64,000 bases of DNA from Ariolimax columbianus (taxonomy: Eukaryota > Mollusca > Gastropoda > Stylommatophora > Arionidae). Where the stretch lies: contig JAVGWX010000013.1 of NCBI GenBank assembly GCA_036924085.1, positions 56,771,152 to 56,835,151 on the forward strand. The letters are read 5' to 3'. The translations under genes and the position numbers were made by a program. Below the pieces are notes generated by a model. That model searched no databases, was not told where the DNA came from, and worked only from the letters and a program-made list of their open reading frames with translations. Below, piece after piece: positions 1-12,722 of this stretch (position 1 is the first letter of the stretch; every line of letters starts with the position of its first letter).

Positions 1-545
1 AAGCGATTCAACCTCCTGGCATCTCTTGAGTAGACAGTCCAGTTCTCACACGCATAGAGCAGGGTAGGGGGAATGACGTCACAGTAGACCTTCAACTTAG
101 TCATTATACTGATTCCTCTATGTTCCCACACTGTTGAGGACATTTCCTATTCTATTTGCCAGATCATCAGCAATAATTACAAATCTCGACAGTTTGCTTC
201 CTAGGTGGACACATTTGTCCGTCACTACTAATTTCTGTCCCCTCACTGTAAATTGCAAGTTGTTTATACATTTTACCTAAGGTTGGTTAGTACATGACCT
301 CCATTTTATTTATGTCAATGGTCAAGCCAAAGTTGTCACAAGCAGCAGAGAACCAGTCCATATCTTCCTGGATATTCTGTTCTGTGCTACAGTTCAGAGC
401 ACAGTCATCCGCAAATAAGAGTTCACATATCGTATCGCTCATCATCTTGGTTTTTGCATTCAGTCTGCCGGAATTAACCCTAACCAAAGCGACGTTAAAA
501 AAAAACGTAAATTGCATGACAAAAGTCGCTGCAAAGCGATGTTCA
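1..545 (-). mobile_element. LINE reverse transcriptase 3' fragment
   Basis: Read on the minus strand, 517-287 encodes the palm of a non-LTR reverse transcriptase: the catalytic box is LLFADDCAL, followed by the usual SAACDNFGLTI and KMEVMYQP segments. The match continues down to position 1 through several stops and frame changes, ending in a region resembling the LLYACENWTVY box that follows the polymerase in these elements. It is a 5'-truncated, decayed copy cut by the window edge. The style resembles RTE-like LINEs that are common in molluscs and flatworms; the clade is my inference. Confidence 0.75.
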
Positions 546-1500
546 TTCTAATCAAATATAATCAAATCGGCTACGTAAAACCATCTGAACATGCTGTTCA
601 TTTGATTGTAGAGTGTTTGACTTTGGTCTTGTCTAGTTTAAAAATGATAGTGATTTTAACATATGTTTTAGACTTTTGGAAATAATTTCTGATATTTTTT
701 GCTTGAATTAGAAGATTCACCCATTATTGAGAATGGGGGAGTTGGCTTGGCTTCGTTTGTTCTCAATCTCCTGCTACCAAACCCCAAATGGGCTTAAGTA
801 GCAGAATGTAGTCCAGAGAACGGAATGCGTTGTGTCGTAATTAACAGCTTGACCGATATTTGCACCTTTCGGTCCAACACATCTGACTTCAGCAAGCATT
901 TTTTAGTACCGGTTTAGTATTCCCTCTTCGATCTGTTCTCCTTAGCCAGTCTTCCCTGCTGCAGCCTGTTATCCAGGATCACTGCGTGGAGGCGTAGAAG
1001 GGTCTTGGCAGCTCTGTATTGCTGACTCTGACGCTAGCAGTCAGCTATGGGTCGCTGACTGCTGCAGCTCATGCGCTGCACACAGCATATTGTTCCCAAT
1101 GGGAGAGTTGAGTTTTTGCAAGGGATTTATCTGAGGTAGATCTGTTTAGATTGTTTATGTAGATACAATAATTACATTTATAGTGGAAACTGACAATAAT
1201 TTGTAATAATTGATAATCCGTTTTCAGTGGAATTATTTTGTATTTTCAAGCGCAAGGGGCGTCGAAAGCCTGCGAGTCTTATGTTTGTGATGTTTTTCAA
1301 CACTATCACCTTCCTCTTCTTGTATCTCAGAAACTAACACACACACAACACAAACAATAACACTAACAAATTCTTTATTCATATATGTCTCTACACATAA
1401 ACAAATCATATCTATACAACAACAAACAAAAATAATACAGGCTCTCAAAGTCAACAACCTAGAAAAACGTGAAAAATAAATCAGATGCGGGGGAAATTGC
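545..1500. repeat. Unclassified interspersed repeat R4, copy 1
   Basis: About 600 bp of sequence at 545-731 plus 1111-1500 matches, in the same order, 11580-11738 plus 12221-12560. Shared blocks include the stretch around ttcatttgattgtagag, the cccattattgagaatggg block and the stretch around tttatgtagatacaa. It carries no protein signal that I can see. Here it is interrupted by a SINE-like repeat. Family unknown. Confidence 0.6.
745..1097 (-). mobile_element. SINE-like repeat 'S3' inserted in R4
   Basis: This is a minus-oriented copy of the commonest short repeat in the window, about 340-350 bp. It is flanked by a 13-bp target-site duplication with one mismatch (aatgggggagttg at 732-744 and aatgggagagttg at 1098-1110), which fits insertion by target-primed reverse transcription into repeat R4. 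The flank sequence is continuous in the other R4 copy. Confidence 0.7.
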
Positions 1501-1559
1501 ATACCTTTTATATTCAGAATGGTAAAGATTTAATAGGCTGAGATAAGTGAAAACATCAA

Positions 1560-2085
1560 AATGAACAGGGTGTTGTCCCTGTGTCCGTCGTTTATTCGAC
1601 CTCAAATGATATGGAGGTCTCATCGTTGTCCTGTATTCTTGGCTGCATGTGTTTCCCCAGAGAGATAAATTTTCCAGGGCAGCTCAATTTGGACATGATC
1701 TGCCATTTCCGAGATCAGTTTTGTTCCAGATATTTCTTCTGAAGCTGACATGTAGCAAATATGTCTACAGTTCTTCGATGAACCCTGAATCCACACTAAC
1801 TCTCTAGGAGGTGATAATCTAGCTCAAGATATTTATTCAGGTGGTTCAGCAGTACCTGCGTTAGTATCTTGTCGGCAATAGAAAACAGAAAAATGTTTTG
1901 GTGATTGTCACACTCTGAACTAAAGTAACATTGTGATAATACCTCTGCCATAACTTCGACTCCCTTTATTTTCTCATCCTGGGATTTACTCATTTCTTCA
2001 CATAGTGTGTGTGAAGTCCTCAACTTTTGATGTAACATTTGTAATCTTTCAGTTTTCTTGGGTATTAAGTTTTGACCTGTCAAAT
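1560..2085 (-). mobile_element. LINE reverse transcriptase fragment, duplication copy A
   Basis: Minus-strand reading gives the fingers/palm part of a LINE reverse transcriptase: IADKILTQVLLNHLNKYLEL, then a LESQCGFR-like box and a degraded KKYLEQN segment. The same fragment is found at 45600-46130, so it was present before the segmental duplication. Copy A lacks a stretch near 1720 that copy B keeps. It has stops and no open frame long enough to be functional. Confidence 0.7.
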
Positions 2086-2364
2086 ATTATCCTTCCCCGT
2101 GACTACTGTGCCAACTGTTGATTTCAGTCTTCCAGTAACTGTGTCTTTAATTGATCATCCAATTACCTGCTTGTTATGCTCTTGTTTCTGCTTAGTTAGA
2201 GATTGCTGTAGCTATATTATTGCTCTAGTTAGCTCCTGGCCAGCTTTTCCTTTCCTATGTTTATTCGTATGTTTTTACTATCTTGTTTGCATCAGCTAAT
2301 TTGCTCCATTCTATAAATGATCCCTGTAAAACACAAGTGTTCACATATATATAAATAAAATATA

Positions 2365-2805
2365 CAAACAACAGGGCTTCAAATAAAGACCTTAAATGTA
2401 TTTATTTTGAAAAACTGAAACAACTATAATTTTTCGACGTAGCCACTATTGCGTTCGAAAGAATTCCCCCAGCGCTTATAAAGTGCATAGGTTACAGAAG
2501 AAAAACAATTTTCTTGGTTGCAGGTGTAACCACTCATGCACTTTGCATAACCTTCCCAGCAGATTGCTGCTTGTGAAATTTCTCGGTTTCAGGGAGGAGG
2601 GATAGAGTCATTCCTTGCTTGCTCTCTTCATCTCCACAAATAATCCTTGTTAGAAAACTATCACCTTCTGCTTCAATTCGCCACAAAAGGCATCAATGCA
2701 TCATTATTTCAATTCTGGAGTAAACTGCCATAGCACCCATCTTGCAGACGCTTTGTGGCACTGTAACACTTCATGGATGATGTGGTGTGCTGAACCTTGA
2801 CTGAT
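2365..2805 (-). mobile_element. mariner relic (family 3), duplication copy A
   Basis: The low-coordinate end carries the terminal sequence gggcttcaaataaagacctt, which matches the 5' end of the mariner at 55034. The minus strand then shows degraded transposase pieces: EMKRASKE around 2620 and DISQGSAHHIIHEVLQ followed by ARWVLWQFTPELK at 2704-2820. The equivalent relic in copy B is at 46385-46835. An S3 repeat has inserted near 2808. Confidence 0.65.
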
Positions 2806-2807
2806 GT

Positions 2808-3160
2808 CCAGGATCAAGATGCTGAGCAGCGCATGAGCTGCAGTGGTCAGCGACCCAAAGTGGACTGCTAGCGTAATGGCCAGCAAACCAGAGCTGCCAA
2901 GACAATTCTATACTCCACGTGGTGATCCTGGATAACAGGATGTATCAGAGTAGTCTGACTAAAGAGAAGGGATCGAAGAGGGAAGGCTAACGCGGTACCC
3001 AAAAATTCCTGCTGAAGTCAGATGGACTGAAAAGTGCTAATATTGCAGTCAAGCTGTTAACTATGACACAAAGCATTCCGTTCTCTGGACAACATCCTGC
3101 TACTTGCAAAGCCCTTTTCAGGGCTTGGTAGCAGGAGTTTGGGAATGAACAACAGTCAAA
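2808..3160 (+). mobile_element. SINE-like repeat S3
   Basis: Plus-oriented S3 copy. It begins around gatcaagatgctgagcag, contains the ctggataacagg and gtcaagctgt blocks, and ends with the diagnostic tail around cagggcttggtagcagg followed by a gaatgaacaac run. It sits inside the family-3 mariner relic and is absent from the matching place in copy B, so it inserted after the duplication. Confidence 0.7.
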
Positions 3161-3164
3161 GACC

Positions 3165-4455
3165 AAGATGAGTTAGTCTATCTAAGACAGACCAAGATGA
3201 GTTAGTCTAAGACAGACCAAGATGATTCAATCAGTCTAAGACAGACCAAGATGATTCAGTCATTCTACGACCGAGATGAGTTAGTCAATCTATGTTGTTG
3301 TTGCTTAGATGTTTGCCTCACTAGTTTCTACACCAGACCGTAGTTCATTGGGCGATATCAGGACGCATAAACCAGTGCTTGGGTGCATGTGTGCATCTGT
3401 GTGTACCTATGCTAGGTTTGTGCGCCCTCAGAAGCTAGCCCAACCAAAGTGCAATGGAAGGGCCTCACCCTGAGGGCGCGTGTGAAAGTTGTGCAGGAGT
3501 GTGACTGTGGGACAGAGTCAAATGAAACAAAGTAAGATGAGAAGAGAGAGAAGGGGAAGAGTCGTCCCCCTTTGTCAATCTAAGACAGACCAAGATGATT
3601 CAGCCAGTCTAAGACCAAGATGAGTTAGTCAATCTAAGACAGACCAAGATGATTCAGCCAGTCTAAGACCAAGATGAGTTAGTCAATCTAAGACAGACCA
3701 GGATGATTCAGTCAGTCTAAGACAGACCAGGATGATTCAGTCAGTCTAAGACAGACCAAGATGAGTTAGTCAGTCTAAGACAGACCAGGATGATTAAGTC
3801 AGTCTAAGACAGACCAGGATGATTAAGTCAGTCTAAGACAGACCAGGATGATTCAGTCAGTCTAAGACAGACCAAGATGAGTTAGTCAGTCTAAGACAGA
3901 CCAGGATGATTCAGTCAGTCTAAGACAGACCAGGATGATTCAGTCAGTCTAAGACAGACCAGGATGATTCAGTCAGTCTAAGACAGACCAGGATGAGTTA
4001 GTCAGTCTAAGACAGACCAGGATGATTAAGTCAGTCTAAGACAGACCAGGATGATTAAGTCAGTCTAAGACAGTCCAGGATGATTCAGTCAGTCTAAGAC
4101 AGACCAAGATGATTCAGTCAGTCTAAGACAGACCAGGATGATTCAGTCAGTCTAAGACAGACCAGGATGATTCAGTCAGTCTAAGACAGACCAGGATGAT
4201 TAAGTCAGTCTAAGACAGACCAGGATGATTCAGTCAGTCTAAGACAGACCAGGATGATTAAGTCAGTCTAAGACAGACCAGGATGATTCAGTCAGTCTAA
4301 GACAGACTTCGAGGATTCAGTCAGTCTAAGACAGACCAAGATGATTCAGTCAGTCTAAGACAGACCAGGATGATTCAGTCAGTCTAAGACAGACCAGGAT
4401 GATTCAGTCAGTCTAAGACATACCAAGATGAGTTAGTCTAAGACAGACCAAGATG
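3165..4455. repeat. 29-bp minisatellite next to exon 6 of gene A
   Basis: Tandem units of 29 bp (for example, unit starts at 3721 and 3750) share the core gtctaagacagacca and end in gattcagtca, gattaagtca or gagttagtca. From 3590 to 4440 the array is nearly homogeneous; at 3290-3575 it is broken by unrelated sequence. It ends about 30 nt downstream of the exon 6 splice donor of gene A. A more degenerate counterpart lies at 48780-49430 in copy B. Confidence 0.92.
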
Positions 4456-4488
4456 ATTCAATCCACAATGATGAGAGACAGCACTTAC

Positions 4489-4613
4489 ATTGTAAAGGGG
4501 CACATTCTGCTTGCCAAGTATGTAAGCTGCCATTAGGAGCCCACAAGCCGTCATCCCAGTCTGACAGGATGATATTAAAGGTCTATTTAGATCAACCCCA
4601 GCTTCTGTAAACA
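4489..4613 (-). CDS. TST/MPST: Gene A exon 6 (catalytic loop)
   Basis: The acceptor is tttcttcctcag and the donor gtaagt, giving 125 nt that start in phase 1 and end in phase 0 after VPLYN. It encodes the active-site loop [10 protein letters not shown] and the helix [13 protein letters not shown]. The sequence is identical over all 125 nt to exon 6 of gene B (49451-49575). Because a good donor follows the VPLYN codons, another coding exon must lie at lower coordinates, probably outside the window. Confidence 0.92.
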
Positions 4614-7600
4614 CTGAGGAAGAAATGATTTTCATCAATACTTCAAAATATCTTATCAACTCAAAAATTATGTTATTTAATAACTGACATTATCATTTGG
4701 TTCTATCTGCAACAGAATATCATGCTGTTATATCATAACTGACATCATTTGGTTATATCTGTAATAGAATAATGATGGCTGGTGTCAGATTCAGTATCAA
4801 GCAATTAGAAGAAATAGAATGGGATGGGAAACAAATATTGATCTTTTTATTTGGTGATTATGATTTCTTGTCTGAACTTTATGGACTTTCTTGACCCCAA
4901 AGGCACATTTCCTTGTCTGTGGTGCTTGCAGACGAAAAAAAACATGCAAGAGCTTCAAAGCTAATTATTTCGTAAACGAACATTAGCAATGCTACACAGA
5001 GACAATCGTCAATTTCTTTGATATGGTGGTGGAAGAAAAGAAGAAGCACCAGTTTACCAGAATAGCATCCTTTGCTATAGGCATTGATACACCTTACTTA
5101 CATATTCTTCTTATCATCGTCTTGAAACACAACAAGTTCTTAGAAAATGAAGCTGATGTCATAGCTTTAGAAATAGAAAAAGATCCCAGTGACAAAAGAT
5201 CAAGTCTGATATCGTGAGAAAATATGGAAGCAACTGGATAAACTTTGAGAAAAAAACATCAGAAATAGAATTCCTCCAAAGAGTTGCTGAAGACACTCTA
5301 TCCAACATACCAAACACTCCATTGACTCCAAGGTCTGGTCCTGTGTGCTCTAAACTGGATCAAGTTCTCCATAAACATGGCATTATACCACAGGCATACC
5401 ACAGTAGAGCTTTCATTGGCAACCATTGCAACATATATCTAACTTCACCAGTCTATACAGACTTAACAAAAGCAGTTACAACTACTACAATAGCTTACAC
5501 ATCAAATTCTATAATAATAGACAAGGCATTCAAAATTCGAAGACTCTTTGACACACTATACAAAATGTGCACTGAATTCCACATTACAGTGTCTCACTCA
5601 GACCCCATAAACCAACAACCTACAGATATACAAGCAAGCATTGATACATACATGACACTGTAGCATATATGACACTGTACAGGAAATTCTTTCCACAAAA
5701 AACTGTACCAAAGCAGCACAGTCTGGAACATCACTGTGTACCATGGATAGAGAGATTCAGATTTGGTCCACGATTTCCTGGGGAACGGAGGAGAGCTTCT
5801 ACACTCATCTATTGCCAAACTAGGGAGGAGAGCTTCTAGAATAGGAAATGATAAGGTGAGACTGAGATGCATCATGAAGGCCCAGAATTAAAAACACCTA
5901 CTACTTGTAGCAAGAAGAGATAATTAAGTTAGTTTTAAAGTGATAGAGATCATTATTTGTGTAAGAGTGGCTCATTGAACACAATGAAGAGTTTGTGTCA
6001 GTGATTGATGTAATATAGTTAGTAAACGGAACAACAAGATTAGTTCAAACAGTAACTTGACTTTGAGGAAACGGAATAAATATATTATCAAGAAATACCA
6101 TCTCATAGTTATCTTCAAATGGATTTGTTGCATGACTTTGGATAAATTTATAATGGATTTGTTCTTACTAAGTAGTTTTCTGGTGGAATGTTGAAAATCG
6201 ACCATCACTTTCAGCCGTTCCATACATGTCCTACACTCCAAACTTTGTGAGATGCTAGTACTAGGTATCTATATTGTATATGTCAAAAACAAATAGCTTC
6301 TGTGGTAAACTCAAAATTTTATATGTTTAAATTGGGACTCCCTGAAAGGGTTTTAACTTCCCATTTCCAGTATATTTTATTTACAGATAAAACAAAGGTG
6401 TCTCAAATATTGGAACTATAACCAACACGTAGTTCATTTGTTTAATAGTCCATAAGGATGGTGATTGGTTTGTTTGTTTATGCTAAAATACATTTGTAAA
6501 ACGTATATACTGAAAGTCAGAAACCAACATTGACTGTGAGCCCTGGAAAGGGATTTGACCCAGTTACCGGTATTTGACCCCTTGACCTGGAAATGGGGCT
6601 ATTGTGATTCTAGGTAGCGTGATTTAGCTAAAGTGTAAGGGACAAACGGCTGTGACCCGCATCCAGTTAGGCGCCATCCTTAACACCATCTGGGGAAAGG
6701 TACAAATAACTTGCGTAGATTTTTAATTTGAATTTTGTCCCGGCAGCGGCCGTTAAGCCTACTCTTAATCGTTTCTAAGTGCCAAGGAATTTTTAACATA
6801 TTCGACACTGAACATGGGGGTCCGACCTTGATATCCAGAGATCATGGAAATTGTTACCAGAAGATCCACTGTGATTCAAACACACAACCTCCGGCACCCA
6901 AGGTGGAAACCTTACCTCGAGACTACTCAGTTCCCTAAATATTTAGTGAAAAATTTGACATGGTTAAACATGATCAGACATGTTGATGGTAACAATTTAA
7001 TGATAGATACAGACATTCCAAACAGATTGACTTAGTATTGCTCATTTATGTTTAAAGATCAAAGTAAAGGTGACACAAATGTGCTACTGAACCTGCCACA
7101 TCTGAGGTCGAGGTGGTAGTCACAACAAATAGAAATAGCAAGGCTGTGGAAATTCGTAACATTCAAGGAGAATTAATTCTTCTTCCTCTGTATTCGTCCT
7201 GAAAAAGATGTGATGCTATGTCATAGTTTACAGTGAGGTGGATACATGTTCTTCTGGAGTGGATGCGATATAACAGAAAGATGAGAGGCTGGTGTTGGAT
7301 TCCCCATCAGGTCTCACCTAGCCCGTGCGATTGTTCGACTACCACAGGGTGTCAATGATCGGCTAATGACTGTCTAACTCTCACTGGGACAAAGAAGGAT
7401 TATCACAGTGATCAGCTCCTATGCACCAACAATGACTTGTCAGTTCCAAAGTCCAATAGGCTTGTTATCCTTGGCGACTTCAATGCCAGAGTAGGGGCCG
7501 ACCATCAGTTCTGGGAAGGTGTACTTGGGGTACATGGCACGGGCAAGTGCGTGCAACAGCAATGGGTTTCTATTGCTGGGCCTCTGTTGCACCCATGATC

Positions 7601-10600
7601 TCTCCATCACCAACACCATGTTTCGGCTGTCCACTCGCAACAAGACGTTGTGGATGGATCCCCGTTCTAAGCAGTGGCATCTTATTGACTATGCCCTCAC
7701 CAGAAAGAGGGACAGACAAGATGTGCGAGTGGAAAAGGCTATGTCTGGTGTCGAGAGTGTTGGACAGATCACAGACTCATTGTGTCAAAGTTTAACCTCC
7801 ACATAGAGCCTAGGCGACGTAACGAGGGATGAAAACCTGAGAAGAAACTTAATATCTCCAAATTGCAAAGTGGGCTCTATGCAGAAGGCTTTTCCAAGGA
7901 TCTGGACAGCCGGCTGACAGACATAAATTCATGCATGGAAACAGTCGAGGACAAATGGGCCTTTCTGAAGGATGTTGTCTACTCTACCGCTTCTGACTAT
8001 TTGGATCATGCAGCTTGCAAAAACCGGGACTGGTTCGATGACAACGATGAGGCTATTAAGACTTTGCTGGATGGAAAACAACATTTATTAAGACTTCACC
8101 AAGATGATCCCTCCTCATCTTCCAAAAAGTTTGTGTTCACCAATATTCGCAGGATTGTCCAGAACCAGCTCAGGACTATGCAGGATGCGTGGCCTAACAG
8201 CAAAGCTGATGAAATCCAGCGGTATGCAGACACAATTGACCCAAAGCGGTTTTACGATGCCTTGAAGACGGTCTATGGTTGCCAGGTCACATCATTCATC
8301 TCTTGTCTTTAATGCCGATGGCACGGCACTGATGACCGACAAAGTCGACATTCTTGAGCGATGGTCAGAGCACTTCAGTGCTATCCGAAACTGTCAATTC
8401 ACTATCAGTAAATTAGCCATGCCTCAAGTTGAAGTCAATGATAGGCTGGGTAATCTGGCCCAGTAGAGATGAGGTTGAGAAAGCAATCAGCTTAATGTCC
8501 AGTGGCAAAGCCCCCGGGTCAGATGCTATTCCTGCTGAGCTCTACAAGGTAGGAGGCCCTGTGCTGTTACACAAGCTAACAGACCTCTTTTGCTCAATTT
8601 GGGATACAAGTCATATGCTGCAGGAACTGAAAGATGCCACCATTGTCCACATGTATTAGCACAAGGTAAATTTTGTGATAACCAGAGATAACCATGTCAC
8701 ACATGGTGCTTGCACCACTGAGCAGAGGACCATCACAGAGGCGCAGGAAAAGTGTGCTGCACGAAAGGAAAGAATGCAAGACTGCACAACTAAAAATGCT
8801 GTTCATGTGTGACCCTACATGCGGTAGAGTTTGTCACGCTCAAATCAGACTGTGCAGTCTGACGCTGTTGCCATCTTCGCTTGTGATGGGCAACTAACAG
8901 TGAGGCTGCGATATCTGCGTCTTTTAGCCAGACACATCCGATTTCAGCGGCCTTTTTTGGGTACCGTGTCTGTCGTCCCACTATGATCCTATCCTTTGGC
9001 CAGACTAAACTAGTGACTAATGCAGCCTGTTTCGAGGGTCGCCACATGGAGGTGGAATAGGGTCTTGGTCAGCTCTACTTTACTGACCCTGACGCAAGCA
9101 GCCAGCTGTGAGTTGCTGGCTCCTGTTAGTTCATGCACTGCTGCATCTTAGTCCCAAATGAGAACATGGGGTGGGTGTCTTGATCAGTATGTTTCACCTG
9201 ACCCTGATTACTCTTCGCTACAAACTATGGATAACCCTTACAAGTTGACATCTATGATACAAAGTGTGACAACAAAGAACTTACATTTTGTCAAGTCCTG
9301 CTCTGATTTGAAAATTCCATCCTCATTGAATAATGTCCCAAAGGGGATATTCTTAGCTCCAGGAATATGACCTCCTGTGCTTTCTGAACAAGTATTTAGA
9401 GAGTTAATTATCTGTAACAGCAATATTTATTCACTTGGTGAAGCAAGAAACTATATGATGTGACAATGACTAACAACAAAATGGCAGAAAAACCTAGGCA
9501 AAAAATATACTTTCTTGTTTATATTTTGAGTTCTCATAATTAATGCACTCTTTTATATACGAGGTAGATTCAAAAAGTTGCTGGAATAGTCGCCTTGTGT
9601 TTGAATGAAAGATGATATTATAGAGAATATATATTTATAAGTTGGTAGTGACCTTGACGAAATGACATGGCAGACGTGACTTTCACATATACTCGAGAAC
9701 AGAAGTTACAGAATTTGTTTTGTGTTGTGCTCGTTGCATCGTCGGAGTTGAAAATGTCCTTGATTAAACAATGTACAAATGTCAAATTCTGTGTATTGCT
9801 TGAGACACAAACATTGCTTAATAAAGCATATGGTGGTACCGTAATGAAGAAATCGCAAGTATTTGAGTGCACAAGCATTTCCGTGAAGGTCGTGTTAGTG
9901 TCAATGCTGATGCACATAGCGGACGACCGTCAACCTCGATCAACAAGGAAAACATTGAGCGTGTTCAAAACGTTCAATGTGCTGACAAAAGACTTAGTGT
10001 CAAGAAAATCTCCTCAGAAGTAGAAATATCAGTTGGAAGTTGCAACAGTATTTTCACAATGAACTGCACATGCACTGTGTTTGTCAACACATGGTTCCCA
10101 AAATGTTATCTACTGAGCAGAAAAAACCGAGACTAACCCTGGCAGGGTCACAATGGCCTAATCAGACCTAATCACAATGGCTGATCAAGATACCAATTTT
10201 CTCAACAACATAATCACAGGAAATGAGACCTGGTGTGTTTTTGTATGATCCTCAGACAAAACGTCAGTCCTCTGAATGGAAATCTACCACATCTCTCTGG
10301 ACACAGAAATTTCAGTTGGACAAATACAAAGGAAAAGTTATGTTGGAAGTTGTTTTTTATCCCAGGGTATTGTCTACCATGATTTTATTCCTGAAGGCTG
10401 AGCGGTTAACAAGGAAATTTACGTTCATGTACTTCATCATCTAAGAGATGCAATCAGAAGAAAACGATCAGAAAAATGGAGAACAAACAGTTGGATTATG
10501 CTGCATGACAATGCGCCAGCACATCGATCCCTACTAGTGAATCAGTACCTGGATTATGCTGCATGATAAAGCATCAGCACATTGATCCCTACTGGTGAAG

Positions 10601-12561
10601 CGGCACCCCGCAAAACACTTGTGATTATCTTCGAACATCCTCCATATTCCCCCGACCTGGCACAGGCTGATTTTTTTTCTTGTTCCCTCGACTGAAATCA
10701 GCACTGAAAGGACAGCGATTCAAAGATGCTGAGGATGTTATCACCAATGCAACAGGACAACTGAGAGAGGTGTCAAAGAATGGGTTCCACGAATGTTTCC
10801 AGCGGCTGCATGTTGACAAAAGTGTGTAGTTGCAGCAGGGAACTACTTTGAAGGAAATATAGTGTAGATAATTCTATTGTAACTTATTTCGATACAATCC
10901 ATTAATTCCTGGAACTTTCTGAAGATACCTCATGTACATATATATGTATTAATTTTTTTGGTTCTTCTATTTCCCAAGGCGGAGTGCGTTGCACTATGTT
11001 TTTATTTTGCGCCTGTCAGCCCAGTGCATCCGCATGTGGCCATTACCAGTGCCAACACTAGACAAGCTCTATGGCAGTGTCGACAGCCTCAGGATGACAG
11101 CTGCATTCTTCAAACAAATTCAAGTTGACGTCTGATAGCGTACGAAGAAGAAGAAGAAGCCCAGTGCATCCGACTTCGGCATGTATTTTATGGAAAGGTC
11201 TGTTTCCTCCTGCATTTTCTAAGGGTTTGCTTCCCCAGGGTAGCGGCTGGTGCTGTTATGGGGAGCTAACCCAGCACCTTCGGATTGTGAGCCGTGTCAC
11301 TTAACCACTAGCCCACGCCTTATATATATGTATGTATGTGCATGTAGAAATGAGAAAAACCATGCCTTTGTATTGTAACTTGTTAATATTGTTGCTAAGG
11401 ATGTCAAGAGTGTCCTGCACATGCCATCATGGTGCAAACGAACAACATGTCATAATTGCAGTTAACATTTACCGCCGTGAAATCGCAACGGAACAGATTT
11501 ATGTCAGTTTCCACTGTAGCAGTATGGCGACAGCTCCAGCGTCATCAGTTTATCATATATAAACTACAGGGTAAATGCCATAGAAACGATTGAATATACT
11601 GCTCATTTGATTGTAGAGAGTTCGACTTCACTCCTGTCCGGTTCAATAAAAAGAATGACAATTTTGAAATTTGTTTTAGACTCTTGGGAAGTATTTCTTC
11701 TACTTTTCACTTGGATTTGAAGATTCACCCATTATTGATGGGTGAATTATCAGATTAATGCGTACATTGGTCCTGTCAATATTCCTCTATGCTTGTGAGA
11801 CATGGACAATTACAGCTGACCTTCAGCGAAGGATACAGGTCTTGGAAATGAGATGTTTCCGAAGACTTTTAAACGTCATGTACAAAGATCAAGTTACAAA
11901 TGAGGAAATACGAGATAGAATTACAACAGCAATAGAGCCTTTTGAGGACCTCTTGGTAACTGTCAAAAGAAGGGAATTCACTTGGTACGGTGACATATCG
12001 AGATCAAATGATCTTACAAATATGATCCTGCACGGAAAGGTGCAAGGCAGATGATGAAGAGGCTGTCCCAAAAAGAGGTATGAGGACAACATAAAAGAAT
12101 GGACCAATCTCTGACCAGAAGAGGCACAGGCAGCAGCCGCTGACAGAGAAGGGTGGCGTGGAGTTGTGGGCATGTTTTCATATGTACCCTAACGACCTCA
12201 CTGGTTACGGGATGACCTGACCATTATTGAGAATGGGGCAGTTTTACAACAGATTTTTCTGTGGTAGATCTATTTAGTTTGTTTATGTAGATACAACGAT
12301 TACGTTTATAGTCCAAACTGACAGAAATTGTCATTATGGTAAATATCAATAATCCGTTTTATGTTAATTTTTTCTGTTGTTTTTTTTGTTGTTGTTTCAA
12401 GCAAATGAAAGTTGTTGAATCTATATGTTTGTACTTTTTTTTTCAACACTGTTACCTTCGTATTTTTGTATCTCAGAAACTAACACACACACACACACAA
12501 TAAAAACAATAACACCAACAAGTTCTTTATTAATATATGTCTATAGACATGATAAAATCAC

Positions 12562-12613
<52 letters not shown>

Positions 12614-12649
12614 CAGTGTAATTTGGTCTGGTTTTATTTGAGCATGCCT

Positions 12650-12722
<73 letters not shown>

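Noticed and set aside
1233..1502. 89-aa minus-strand open frame as a small secreted protein
   Set aside because: It lies in repeat R4, overlaps a CA-rich stretch, and the homologous region at 12430-12570 does not keep the frame.
2704..2886. 60-aa minus-strand frame as a gene
   Set aside because: It spans the junction between a mariner relic and an S3 repeat.
3165..4455. CRISPR-like array
   Set aside because: Units are contiguous 29-bp tandem repeats without unique spacers, in an animal genome.
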